Below, in pieces: positions 54,523 to 63,567 of a DNA stretch of 64,000 bases. The stretch is taken from the NCBI RefSeq assembly GCF_002109325.1, contig NZ_CP015348.1, forward strand, positions 959,001 to 1,023,000. Direction: 5' to 3'. The notes under the pieces were generated by a model. It worked only from the letters and a program-made list of their open reading frames with translations, ran no database searches and was not told where the DNA came from. Source of the DNA: Sporosarcina ureae (GTDB lineage: Bacteria > Bacillota > Bacilli > Bacillales_A > Planococcaceae). The translations under genes and the position numbers were made by a program. Numbering within the stretch: position 1 is the first letter of the stretch; each line of letters begins with the position of its first letter.

Positions 54523-54630
54523 TAATTTAATGGTTGTCCTTATTTTCACTATCTTTGGCCGTTTTGTAAAAGGTAATGAAATAAATTGCTAAGTATGTCT
54601 GTATTATATCCTAATTAATACATTCCCCAC

Positions 54631-57600
54631 TCACCGCAACTCATCCCCCAAAGGAACAATCACCTCATTCAACACATGAATCCAATCACGCTTCATTTCC
54701 GGTCCGTATTTCAACGGCTTCGCGCCTGGATTTTCAGCTTTATACTTATCAAATTCTTTACTATCAAGAATCCCACGGATATTCGGTATGGTGTCTGACC
54801 CGACAGTATACTGAATGGCGGATAGATGCAGTTGATCTTCTTTCACAAACCACGCATTCGACTGCGTTTCTATCGCTTCGTCATATGCCGATGTGAAATA
54901 ACGTCGCTTGACAGCGAAAATGTCTTCATCTTCGTCCACTTCCTTGGCGTCAATGGCATTCAGAATATCTGTATAGACATTTTTCACGACATCCGACTTA
55001 TTCAGTTTCTGAAGCGCTTTTTCGATTTCTTCCCGGATGTCTGGGCTGTTCGCTGCGTAGGTTTCCAGTAAGCGGTCGATATAGGTCGAGTCGATATCAT
55101 ACAACTTAATCGCGTTATCTCCATAGAACTCGATTCCTGAAAAATCGGGATCGTCATCGGGATTCCCCGGTTCCCTTTCATCTGTCAGTGAACCTTTTAC
55201 GGTATTGTAGATTCCGACATAATCCTCCAGCACTTTCACTTGGTCTTGAAGCGCTTGTGATTTCTCCATGTCGTCGTTGTAGTCATCGTACGTAACGAGC
55301 GCTTCATAGGCATTATTCAGCTCTTGGAAGGCTTTGACGAACTCGATGCGTTCTGCTATCGGTGAATGTTCGTCGATACTTTCAGGATTCGGTACTGATG
55401 CAGTAAAGGACGAATGGGCTTTTTTGAAGCGTTTCTTTGAGTCTTTGTATGACGGATACACTAGATTGGTCTCTTCTTGTGCTCGCGAGTACAGTTTAGT
55501 TGCTTCGTTCACATTGTATTCCATCGTCGCCGGTTTTCTGAATGTGACAATCAAGCCTTTCTTTTTCCCTGGATACGTACGATTCGTTCGGGAAAATGCT
55601 TGAATCAAGTTCGCATAGCTGAGGTTGCGGTCGACAAATAGCGTTTGAATCGTAGGCGCATCAAATCCTGTTAACAGTCGATCGACAACAATGACTAAAT
55701 CGACTTGCTTCCCCAACTGTTTAAATTCGGCTCTCTTACGCGCAAGTCGGTTGTTGATATCGCCATTGTACCGATTAATATCTTCTATCGACCAAGACGT
55801 TCCGTAATACGCGTTGTAATCCTTGATGATTTCTTTCATCTCGTCTTGATTCTCTTTGGAGTCTTCTTCATTTTCCTGCAATGAATACGTGATGGCCACT
55901 CGCGGGAAATCCCGATCGTCAATGGTACGACCTGTTCGAATCGGATGGCCGGCGAATTCCTTCGTGAGCCAATCCGGGTCACTCGTCATGTCCTTGATCG
56001 CATGATAGTATCGTTTCGCCATCGCAATCGAGCTGGTTGTTAATATGGCAGACTTCTGGGGTCTCCCGTTTTCAAAGTCAAATTTCGTATAGGCGTTATC
56101 GGGACGGAATATCTTATGCAAGACCTTTTGAATATGCTCGTCCTGTTCATAGGATGAAGGTTCGATATATGTTTCCCGTTCGATTCGGGTCATTTTATCG
56201 ATTTCATCATTTACTTCATTGTCACTTAGCGCTGCGTATTTCTCTTTCGCACGCAATTGGGCAAAGATATAGTTGGTCAACGAGACAGGTTCGATCGTAT
56301 CTTCATGTTCAACTTGAAAGCCTAATACCGCTCCATCATCGAGGGCATTTTTAATCGTGTACGTATGCAACACTTCACCGTACTGGTCACGTGTTGTACG
56401 CGCCAACCGACCTTTTGCTTGTTTCTTGTTCTCGTCAAAGATCGGGGTGCCCGTAAAGCCGAACCACGTAGAGTTGGGGAAGAATTCCTTGATCGCTTCC
56501 ATCCCCTCAGCGCTTAACGCACGGTGACATTCATCGACAATAAACACAATATGCTGGCCCATCAGTTTCTTGAAACGTTGCGACCCTTTTTGTTCTTCTT
56601 GTCTCTCCGCATAGCGCAAAGCCGCTTCCAACTTTTGACGCGTCGTGATAATGACCGTATTGGAATTGGCACTCGACAGCAACGTGTCACTCAACTCTTT
56701 GGAGCTACCTGTTCCGACAATTAAACTATTCGACTTCGCTGTGCCCGATGAAATACCCGTATTATATTCCGACGCAAACTTCGTAAATTCACTCGTCGTT
56801 TGATTGTCTAAGTCTTTCCGGTCAATCAACATGACCGTACGATCGACACCCGCTTTTCTTGCGAGTAGCTTGGTCGATACAAAGCTCGTCAACGTCTTTC
56901 CAGAGCCTGTCGCGTGCCAGACATAGCCTGATTGGTGCTTCATTGCCGACGTAAATAACGCCTCAATTGCATGAATTTGATAGGAATGCAGCACCATCAA
57001 TGCTTTGTTGTCTTGGTCTTCACTAACAATCGTATAGTTCGCGATCAACCGATGCGCATCCGGTATATTGAGGACTTGCTTGACGAACTCATAGAGATTG
57101 TCCACTTTTCGATTGTCCGTCGTACGCCAACTGAAGACGAACTTCTTGTGCATATCTTTCGGCATGGCATTCGCAAAATAACGCGTTGTTTGTTCATTCG
57201 ATATAACAAACAATTGCAATGTAGAAAAGATGTTATTCCGGAACAATCCTTCTTCTGCATACTTCTTGATTTGATTATAGGCTTGATAGACGCCATCTTT
57301 CGCAGTCGCTTGTTTCAACTCGATTTGCACGATCGGCAAGCCATTGATCAATAACGTGACATCAAATCGACGGTCCCGATCCTCTACACTCGCTTTTCCT
57401 TTCGCAATCTGATGAACGACCTCGTATGTAGAGATTCCGCCTCCTATATCTTGATTGGAGTACAGAACCAACGACATCGCCCCGATCGAAACATCTTCCC
57501 GTTCGATCGTAATACGGGCAATGCCATTCTCCCCCTTCAGCCACTTCGCCGCTTCAAAAGGCGTCTTCGTTTTCAGCAGTAGTTCTGTCTTGATCGTATC

Positions 57601-57795
57601 GAACTCCGCATCAGTCAATGGAGTTCCACCGATCTCCGCTAAGTTATTCTGAATAATCTTTTGCCGTAAGTTCTTCCATAGATCGTCTTCCGACTTGAGG
57701 TCGGGGCGGTAATTCCATTGGTTGTGTCCTTCTCCCAAGACTTCAATCAAGCGACGTTCTACTTCTTCTTCATCGTTATGAGGAATCTTCGTCAT
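54631..57795 (-). CDS. hsdR: Type I restriction enzyme subunit R (HsdR)
   Basis: This 1054-residue restriction/translocation subunit is complete. The N-terminal nuclease region shows the PD-ExK-type core LPIVQIELKQA. The helicase motor has Walker A VWHATGSGKTLTS, the DEAD-like motif FIVDECHRAL, TGTPIFDENK and IQAFSRTNRTYPGKKKG. The C-terminal part is the HsdM/HsdS docking region. The complex pumps DNA and cuts it away from unmethylated sites. The start follows AGGAGG and lies 22 bases after hsdS, so the order is hsdM-hsdS-hsdR in one operon. No lesion is seen, so the system is probably active. Confidence 0.95.
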   Translation of the reverse strand: MTKIPHNDEEEVERRLIEVLGEGHNQWNYRPDLKSEDDLWKNLRQKIIQNNLAEIGGTPLTDAEFDTIKTELLLKTKTPFEAAKWLKGENGIARITIEREDVSIGAMSLVLYSNQDIGGGISTYEVVHQIAKGKASVEDRDRRFDVTLLINGLPIVQIELKQATAKDGVYQAYNQIKKYAEEGLFRNNIFSTLQLFVISNEQTTRYFANAMPKDMHKKFVFSWRTTDNRKVDNLYEFVKQVLNIPDAHRLIANYTIVSEDQDNKALMVLHSYQIHAIEALFTSAMKHQSGYVWHATGSGKTLTSFVSTKLLARKAGVDRTVMLIDRKDLDNQTTSEFTKFASEYNTGISSGTAKSNSLIVGTGSSKELSDTLLSSANSNTVIITTRQKLEAALRYAERQEEQKGSQRFKKLMGQHIVFIVDECHRALSAEGMEAIKEFFPNSTWFGFTGTPIFDENKKQAKGRLARTTRDQYGEVLHTYTIKNALDDGAVLGFQVEHEDTIEPVSLTNYIFAQLRAKEKYAALSDNEVNDEIDKMTRIERETYIEPSSYEQDEHIQKVLHKIFRPDNAYTKFDFENGRPQKSAILTTSSIAMAKRYYHAIKDMTSDPDWLTKEFAGHPIRTGRTIDDRDFPRVAITYSLQENEEDSKENQDEMKEIIKDYNAYYGTSWSIEDINRYNGDINNRLARKRAEFKQLGKQVDLVIVVDRLLTGFDAPTIQTLFVDRNLSYANLIQAFSRTNRTYPGKKKGLIVTFRKPATMEYNVNEATKLYSRAQEETNLVYPSYKDSKKRFKKAHSSFTASVPNPESIDEHSPIAERIEFVKAFQELNNAYEALVTYDDYNDDMEKSQALQDQVKVLEDYVGIYNTVKGSLTDEREPGNPDDDPDFSGIEFYGDNAIKLYDIDSTYIDRLLETYAANSPDIREEIEKALQKLNKSDVVKNVYTDILNAIDAKEVDEDEDIFAVKRRYFTSAYDEAIETQSNAWFVKEDQLHLSAIQYTVGSDTIPNIRGILDSKEFDKYKAENPGAKPLKYGPEMKRDWIHVLNEVIVPLGDELR

Positions 57796-57818
57796 GCGTA
57801 GTCCTCCTTTCTAGCTAC

Positions 57819-59048
57819 TTAGACAAACATCTTTTGTAGGAATGCTTTTTTAGTTTGTTGTAGGGCCTCTAGTTCTTGTTCGTGTAGGGTGATTACTTTG
57901 TCTAGTTGTTTGAAGAAGGTACCGATAACCACTTGTTCTTCAATATTTTGCGGTATTGGAATTATTAAATCTTTTACTATAGAACCTGATAGGTTTCCTT
58001 GTCCGCCTTGTAAATAAGTACTAATAATTGATCTTTGCTGTCTTTTAAGCCATTGCATAATAAAATTCGAATTATTGTCTGACTTTGGCTTAATAGCTAA
58101 AATAGCTTGATTAATCGCTCCATTTATTTGTGATATACCAACTTCTCCACTAGTAGCACCATACAATGCATATAATATGTCACCTTTTTCAACGATTTTA
58201 GCTGAAGAATTATTAAATCCACTTTCTGTCAAGAATAATTCAGTATTACTTGCATTAATTTCTCCCGACCTTATAAATGGAATGATTCCACCATAGTATA
58301 ATTTATTTTTTGCACTAGGCGTTCCACCAGAATATGATTCGGTAATTTCTCCAATTCTGCTATACTTCCAACTTTCAGTAAACCCCGGAAACCGAACTTC
58401 CGGCACTGCTTCCCCTTCTTTTGGAAACATTTTTTGCAAGAACCCTTGTTTTGTTTGTTTGAGGATGGTTAGTTCTTGCTGTTGAAGGGCGATAGAGTCG
58501 TCTAAAGACTTGAGAAAGTTCCCGATCTTTTCTTGCTCTCTTTCTAAAAGTGGCATATGAATTAACCACTTCTTTAATAAAGTAGTTGAGATAAATGGTT
58601 GATCAGATCCAACCGCTTTTTTTTCTACAAAATTTGATATTACATTTATAAGTAATTGATATGTAAAATCAACATGAGTATCATTTAAACGAACAATTTT
58701 TCCAGCTCTCTGATAAAGTAATGAGCCGTGTAATGCCTCTGGAATCTGCGCGATTTTTAATCTACCATTTATAATAGGTCTATTTAAACCTAATACTATA
58801 TCACCAGTTTCAAGGATACTTTTCTTATAACTATCCGCAAAATGCTGTGGAAGAAAGTTTAGATTCCTTGTGTTGATATATCCATGTTGAATCGATTCGC
58901 CATTTATTATTGGTATACCGTCCTGGACGTAATCACTCACTTTAAATGCATAACCAGAAATCACTTCATAGATACTTCCAAACTCTACTTCTTGCCATTG
59001 GTCAGTAAAATGCTCGAAACGGATTTGTGGAGTAATTTTACTTTTCAT
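57819..59048 (-). CDS. hsdS: Type I restriction enzyme specificity subunit (HsdS)
   Basis: This 409-residue subunit chooses the DNA recognition site. It has two target-recognition domains, each followed by a conserved helical spacer: LLEREQEKIGNFLKSLDDSIALQQQELTILKQTKQGFLQKMFP in the middle and VVIGTFFKQLDKVITLHEQELEALQQTKKAFLQKMFV at the end. Each TRD would read half of a bipartite site. The start overlaps hsdM by 11 bases. The recognition sequence cannot be told from the protein. The near-identical spacer halves are possible crossover points for TRD exchange. Confidence 0.93.
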   Translation of the reverse strand: MKSKITPQIRFEHFTDQWQEVEFGSIYEVISGYAFKVSDYVQDGIPIINGESIQHGYINTRNLNFLPQHFADSYKKSILETGDIVLGLNRPIINGRLKIAQIPEALHGSLLYQRAGKIVRLNDTHVDFTYQLLINVISNFVEKKAVGSDQPFISTTLLKKWLIHMPLLEREQEKIGNFLKSLDDSIALQQQELTILKQTKQGFLQKMFPKEGEAVPEVRFPGFTESWKYSRIGEITESYSGGTPSAKNKLYYGGIIPFIRSGEINASNTELFLTESGFNNSSAKIVEKGDILYALYGATSGEVGISQINGAINQAILAIKPKSDNNSNFIMQWLKRQQRSIISTYLQGGQGNLSGSIVKDLIIPIPQNIEEQVVIGTFFKQLDKVITLHEQELEALQQTKKAFLQKMFV

Positions 59049-60630
59049 TATTAAACACCTCTAATGCTCCCTCAATCCATTTGGAGTCTTCCGTCTCAAA
59101 TTCCATAGTAGAAATCATTTCATATAGGCTATGTTTCAATTCTGATTTTTCTTTGCGAATCTCCTTTATTGCTTTTCCAATTGATTCCATATCAACAGAT
59201 ATTTCTTCTTCAAAAGTATCTACATAGCGAGGAATATTCAAGTTAAAATCATTCTCTTTAACCTCTTCAAATGTCGCAACATAAGCATACTTCTCAACAT
59301 TTTCTCGATTGATGTATGTTTTGAAAACCTGATCAATATGTTTAGTCGAAAGCTTATTTTGATTCCCCACTTTATTAAAGTCTTTACTCGCATCAATAAA
59401 TAACACATCACGAGTAGTACGGTTTTTCTTCAAGATAATAACCGTCGTCGGAATCGAAGTCCCAAAGAATAGGTTAGCTGGCATGCCAATTACTGCATCT
59501 ATATTCCCGTCTTCCAATAACTTCTTGCGAATAATACCTTCTGCAGCACCACGGAACAACACACCATGAGGAAGTACGATTGCCATGGTTCCTGAATCTT
59601 TCAAGTGATACAGTCCATGCAATAAAAACGCAAAGTCTGCTTTTGATTTCGGTGCCAGTCTTCCATACCGGTTGAAACGAGAATCATCCAGGAATGTTTC
59701 ATCTGCCGACCATTTCGCTGAATACGGTGGATTCATTAGGACCGAATCAAACGTATACGGTTCTTCTGTTGGCCAGTCTTTGTTCAGCGTATCCCCGTTG
59801 CTTAAACGCATGTCTTCCTTGTCCACGCCATGCAAGATCAAGTTCATCTTCGCCAGGTTGTACGTGGTCGTGTTTAACTCTTGTCCATGATATTTAACGC
59901 TTTCGGGATGGTTGATATAGTTCCGGACGTTCAACATCAACGAACCGGATCCCATTGTCGGGTCATATACGCTGAATAACTTTTTATCTTCTTGTCCAAA
60001 TGCCGCAATACGTGCCATCATGACGGATACTTCATGTGGTGTATAGAATTCTCCAGCTTTCTTGCCCGCTTCGGAAGCGAACTGACTGATCAAGAACTCA
60101 TAGGCATCTCCAATTACATCCCCACCATGTCCTAACAGATTAATCGGATTCAACTTCTTGATCACTTCTGTAATTGTAATATTTCGTTGCTGCGGATCTG
60201 ATCCAAGCTTTTTTGACGTCAAGTCTACATCATCGAACAAGCCATTGAATTGATCATACTTTGTCGACAAGTCGATAAAGGCTTTGTTCAAGTCGTTTAA
60301 TTGGAACGTGTTTTGTTTCGCTTGATAGGTTAGGACATTGAACAGGAAATCCGGTTCGATGTCGTAACCTAATGTATCTACCAGTGTTTCGATCAAGTCA
60401 GCTTTTACGTCTGCATCTGCTAATAGCTCTCTATACAATTGTGTTTGCTTGTCTGCTGTATCGAATTCTTCTAGTGATTCATCAGCCAACTCCACTACTT
60501 TTACCAACAAACGATCCGATAAGTATTTGTAGAAGATTAAGCCTAATAGATAGTTTTTGTATTCTGACGCATCCATTTTACTGCGCAAGTTATCGGCAGC
60601 ACTAAATAATATCGTGTTTAATTCAGCCAT
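59038..60630 (-). CDS. hsdM: Type I restriction enzyme methylase subunit (HsdM)
   Basis: This 530-residue N6-adenine methyltransferase starts at the ATG at 60630, eight bases after AGCGAGG; the frame runs on to 60777 without support. The N-terminal HsdM domain reads AELNTILFSAADNLRSKMDASEYKNYLLGLIFYKYLS. The SAM-binding motif I is DPTMGSGSLM and the catalytic motif IV is NPPYSAKW. It methylates the site chosen by HsdS and protects host DNA. It is the first gene of the operon and is intact. A family A repeat lies about 100 bp upstream. Confidence 0.95.
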   Translation of the reverse strand: MAELNTILFSAADNLRSKMDASEYKNYLLGLIFYKYLSDRLLVKVVELADESLEEFDTADKQTQLYRELLADADVKADLIETLVDTLGYDIEPDFLFNVLTYQAKQNTFQLNDLNKAFIDLSTKYDQFNGLFDDVDLTSKKLGSDPQQRNITITEVIKKLNPINLLGHGGDVIGDAYEFLISQFASEAGKKAGEFYTPHEVSVMMARIAAFGQEDKKLFSVYDPTMGSGSLMLNVRNYINHPESVKYHGQELNTTTYNLAKMNLILHGVDKEDMRLSNGDTLNKDWPTEEPYTFDSVLMNPPYSAKWSADETFLDDSRFNRYGRLAPKSKADFAFLLHGLYHLKDSGTMAIVLPHGVLFRGAAEGIIRKKLLEDGNIDAVIGMPANLFFGTSIPTTVIILKKNRTTRDVLFIDASKDFNKVGNQNKLSTKHIDQVFKTYINRENVEKYAYVATFEEVKENDFNLNIPRYVDTFEEEISVDMESIGKAIKEIRKEKSELKHSLYEMISTMEFETEDSKWIEGALEVFNNEK

Positions 60631-60734
60631 GTTGTGTTCCTCGCTTTTCTGTAATTGATTTTCTGTCTTTTGATGTAAGATCCATCTACCCTTATGATAC
60701 CATATCCAAAATATCCTACTATAATAGTAAAACA

Positions 60735-60787
60735 AAAATACCCATGCAAGAAACAAACATTCACGTTTGTTTCCCACACAGATATCT
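60735..60787. repeat. Family A repeat, short copy
   Basis: AAATACCCATGCAAGAAAC and GTTTGTTTCCCACACAGATA are the arms; the inner segment is shorter than in full copies. It lies between hsdM and the convergent end of the SLH gene region. Confidence 0.75.
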
Positions 60788-60808
60788 CATTTACCTACTC
60801 GCATTCAT

Positions 60809-62329
60809 TCATTGATCAGAATAATTCACAAAAATCTCCTTCGCTGAAACGTTCACTATGCCATACATTTCCTTAACATGAATGCTCATCCCTTCCGTAT
60901 AACCAGACATTCCATTACCTGGCTCTTCCAGACTGCCATGAACAATATTTTCAAATTTGATGTCAACGGTACCCGTGCTCTTGGCGGTAGCATTAAATAT
61001 ATTCGTACCGGCGATTCTGTCGATAATAGCAATACTCTCCGGATCCTTTGTCAAAATCATATGCTTTCCGATATTTTTTGCTTCTTCCTTATCATAGGAA
61101 TAGTGGTTCTCAAATATCTTTTCTATATCAAATGTATAAGACAATCTTTCTCTTAACGTCTTGATATCATAATTGAAGTAATTATATTTTGGTAGTTTGG
61201 CTTCAATGGCATACTGTACTTCATTGCCTCCAGCGAAGCGCACAGTTGCAATATATTCTCCTGGCTGATCGATTTTGATGCACGTATTGTCACCTGAAGA
61301 ACATTTATTGAAAGTGACATCAGTAGCTATCAATTTTCCTGCCACTGTGGAAAGGCGGACGCTTTTAACCTTTTCACCCGCATCCACTTCCAGCTCCGCT
61401 TCTGTCGGCAAGTAGTCTTCCGTCTCTTCCAATGTGAGTCGCAGTTTACCGTTCACTAATTTAGTGTGCACGTAGAATTTTTTATCGACTCTTTTTTCAT
61501 TGCTTGCGGAAGAGTCATTCTGCAACATGGCGCCCGAAATATTGAGTGTTCCTTTTCCTTCTTTCAACGGAAGGAGTTGAATTTTCGTTTCGGTGTAACC
61601 CGGCTTGCCATAGACTTCAAACGACTCGTACAAGTCCGTATCCGTCTTCCATATCACATTATTGAGTTTATCTAATCCTACATCGGCAGCGGTTATAGTC
61701 GTCATCGGGGGTTTTACCTCTTCTGTCGTTTTGATTAATTTCGCAGCCTGTCCTCTGGTCACAGGTACATTTAAGCTGAATTTGTCAGGTGACGTGCCCG
61801 TAGTAATCTTCATTTTGTAAAGAATCAAGATGTTTTGACCATGTGATTGCGTGATACTGACATCCTTGAATGGATTGTGGATTTGAAATGCATTATAACG
61901 CGGCAAATCAAACGCTTTGACGAGAATGGACGCAAACTGGCCTCGTTTGACAGGATCATTGGGTCCGTAGCGTCCATCTTCGTAGCCGCCAATGACTCCG
62001 GCTTCCGCAAGTGCGGCAATGGCGTTGTAGTAGCCATTTGTCTTCGTTACATCTTTGAAGCCTGGATTTTTCACATGGTTCATATCCAGTTTAATCATCT
62101 TCACAATAATCGCGGCAGCCTGTCCTCTTGTAATATTATTCCCTGGTTTGAACGTACCGTCCGGATAGCCTCCTATAATATTGCGCTCTGCCAATTCATT
62201 GACCGCTTTCGCAAAATGCTTCGTCGCCGGCACATCAGGAAACGGTTGTTTGCTTGTAGCAACGCTGGATAAAGGCGAGATGCACGCAATCAACAATGCA
62301 CCGACTATCGCTAGTAATTTTCTTTTCAT
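60809..62329 (-). CDS. S-layer homology (SLH) domain surface protein
   Basis: This 506-residue exported protein has a signal peptide (KRKLLAIVGALLIACISPLSSVA) and three SLH repeats. The repeats are FPDVPATKHFAKAVNELAERNIIGGYPDGTFKPGNNITRGQAAAIIVK, GFKDVTKTNGYYNAIAALAEAGVIGGYEDGRYGPNDPVKRGQFASILVK and a weaker third ending VPVTRGQAAKLI. These bind pyruvylated cell-wall polymer. The rest (about 215-506) is a beta-rich region of unknown role (PGYTETKIQLLPLKEGKGTLNIS; CSSGDNTCIKIDQPGEYIATVRFAGG). It is expressed alone after GAGAGGATG. It could be a wall-bound enzyme, adhesin or structural protein. Confidence 0.88.
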   Translation of the reverse strand: MKRKLLAIVGALLIACISPLSSVATSKQPFPDVPATKHFAKAVNELAERNIIGGYPDGTFKPGNNITRGQAAAIIVKMIKLDMNHVKNPGFKDVTKTNGYYNAIAALAEAGVIGGYEDGRYGPNDPVKRGQFASILVKAFDLPRYNAFQIHNPFKDVSITQSHGQNILILYKMKITTGTSPDKFSLNVPVTRGQAAKLIKTTEEVKPPMTTITAADVGLDKLNNVIWKTDTDLYESFEVYGKPGYTETKIQLLPLKEGKGTLNISGAMLQNDSSASNEKRVDKKFYVHTKLVNGKLRLTLEETEDYLPTEAELEVDAGEKVKSVRLSTVAGKLIATDVTFNKCSSGDNTCIKIDQPGEYIATVRFAGGNEVQYAIEAKLPKYNYFNYDIKTLRERLSYTFDIEKIFENHYSYDKEEAKNIGKHMILTKDPESIAIIDRIAGTNIFNATAKSTGTVDIKFENIVHGSLEEPGNGMSGYTEGMSIHVKEMYGIVNVSAKEIFVNYSDQ

Positions 62330-62411
62330 TTACTCTCATCCTCTCTAAATTATAGAATTTATTCGTGTATTCAGCGTATAGACGCGGAAATGGTGTAATA
62401 GTTTCAAAATC

Positions 62412-62465
62412 AAAATACCTATACTAGAAACAGACATGAACGTTTCATATAATAGGTACTATTTT
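62412..62465. repeat. Divergent family A repeat
   Basis: AAAATACCTATACTAGAAAC and GTTTCATATAATAGGTACTA are the arms around AGACATGAAC. The sequence differs from the others but keeps the same layout. The rest of 62330-62607 shows no gene. Confidence 0.65.
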
Positions 62466-62607
62466 CTACAAAATAATCAGTACATTGAACAAAAAAACGT
62501 TTTACATATTCCATTAATCTAAGCATACACCGCTCATCTATCATGTATAGTTAAACTAAACTCAATAATCACACACCTAATAAAATACAAACAGGAGGCG
62601 ACCAACA

Positions 62608-63459
62608 ATGAAAAAGATCATCCTAACAACCGAAAGCGGTGCCGATCTACCAGAATTTCTTTCGAAGAAACACAACATCCATGTAGTACCCATGCACGTC
62701 ATCATGGATGGTCAGGACTATTTAGACGGCCATTTGCCCGTACAAGATATATTTAATTTTTATGACCGCACCAAAAAGATACCATCGACCGCCGCCACAA
62801 ATACCCATGAGTACCAAGAGTTTTTCAAAAAGATTCGAACGGAATTTCCTGATCATACAATCGTTCATATAGGCTATACATCAAAGGCGTCTGTTTCCTA
62901 TCAAAATGCGTTAACAGCTGCGAAAGATTTCGAGGATATTTATTTAATTGATACATTAAACGTTACAGGCGGATTAACTGCGGTGATTATGTATGCGGTT
63001 GCTCTGCTGGAGGAAGAACCTGAAATGGATCCTGTCCACTTGCTAGAAAAGATCGAAGCAAAGGTTCCAAAAGCCAGACTCGCCTTCGTTCCGGGAAGCT
63101 TAGATTTTTTAAGGGCTGGCGGACGAGTCAGTAATATGGCGTATCTAGGCGGGGCTTTGTTAAAAATCAAACCGTGTATTGAATTAGTGGAAGGGAAGCT
63201 TGTTTCGACTAAAAAATATCGTGGGAACATGAGCAAAGTGGCTGAAAGTTTGCTACTAGACTATTTACAGCAATATGACATTGATAGACAACAAATCTAT
63301 TTTATATACTCTATCGGGCTTAGTGAGACTATTAAAGAACGGATCGATGACATTGCACGAAAAAAAGGATTCGAGAATAGTCTTTGGATTGAAGCGGGTG
63401 CGATGATTTCGTCACATTCTGGTCCAGGAGGATTTGGGATTGCGGGGATAGAGGTTTAA
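62608..63459 (+). CDS. DegV-family fatty-acid-binding protein
   Basis: This 283-residue cytoplasmic protein starts after AGGAGG. The DegV family pattern is clear: ILTTESGADLPEFLSKKHNIHVVPMHVIMDGQDYLDG, then PSTAATNTHEYQEFF and DTLNVTGGLTAVIM. Next come LDFLRAGGRVSNMAYLGGALLKIKPCIELVEGKL and SHSGPGGFGIAG at the end. DegV/FakB proteins bind a fatty acid, which a FakA kinase phosphorylates, feeding lipid synthesis. No kinase gene is next to it. The usual Ser in the TSxP motif reads PSTAATN. It is monocistronic, and an IS1182-like element lies directly downstream. Confidence 0.9.
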   Translation: MKKIILTTESGADLPEFLSKKHNIHVVPMHVIMDGQDYLDGHLPVQDIFNFYDRTKKIPSTAATNTHEYQEFFKKIRTEFPDHTIVHIGYTSKASVSYQNALTAAKDFEDIYLIDTLNVTGGLTAVIMYAVALLEEEPEMDPVHLLEKIEAKVPKARLAFVPGSLDFLRAGGRVSNMAYLGGALLKIKPCIELVEGKLVSTKKYRGNMSKVAESLLLDYLQQYDIDRQQIYFIYSIGLSETIKERIDDIARKKGFENSLWIEAGAMISSHSGPGGFGIAGIEV

Positions 63460-63501
63460 TATCAAAAAGAGGCTGGGACATAACTAGCCAGAAGTGAGCC
63501 A

Positions 63502-63549
63502 AAAAAGGGTTCGATCATCGTTTTTTGATGATCGAACCCTTTTTGTATA
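63502..63549. terminator. Strong hairpin inside the IS1182 end
   Basis: AAGGGTTCGATCATC pairs with GATGATCGAACCCTT around TTTTTT, with A-run and T-run on both sides. It can protect the transposase from outside transcripts and end transcription from degV. Confidence 0.85.
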
Positions 63550-63567
63550 GAAATCCTTGTACGACTT

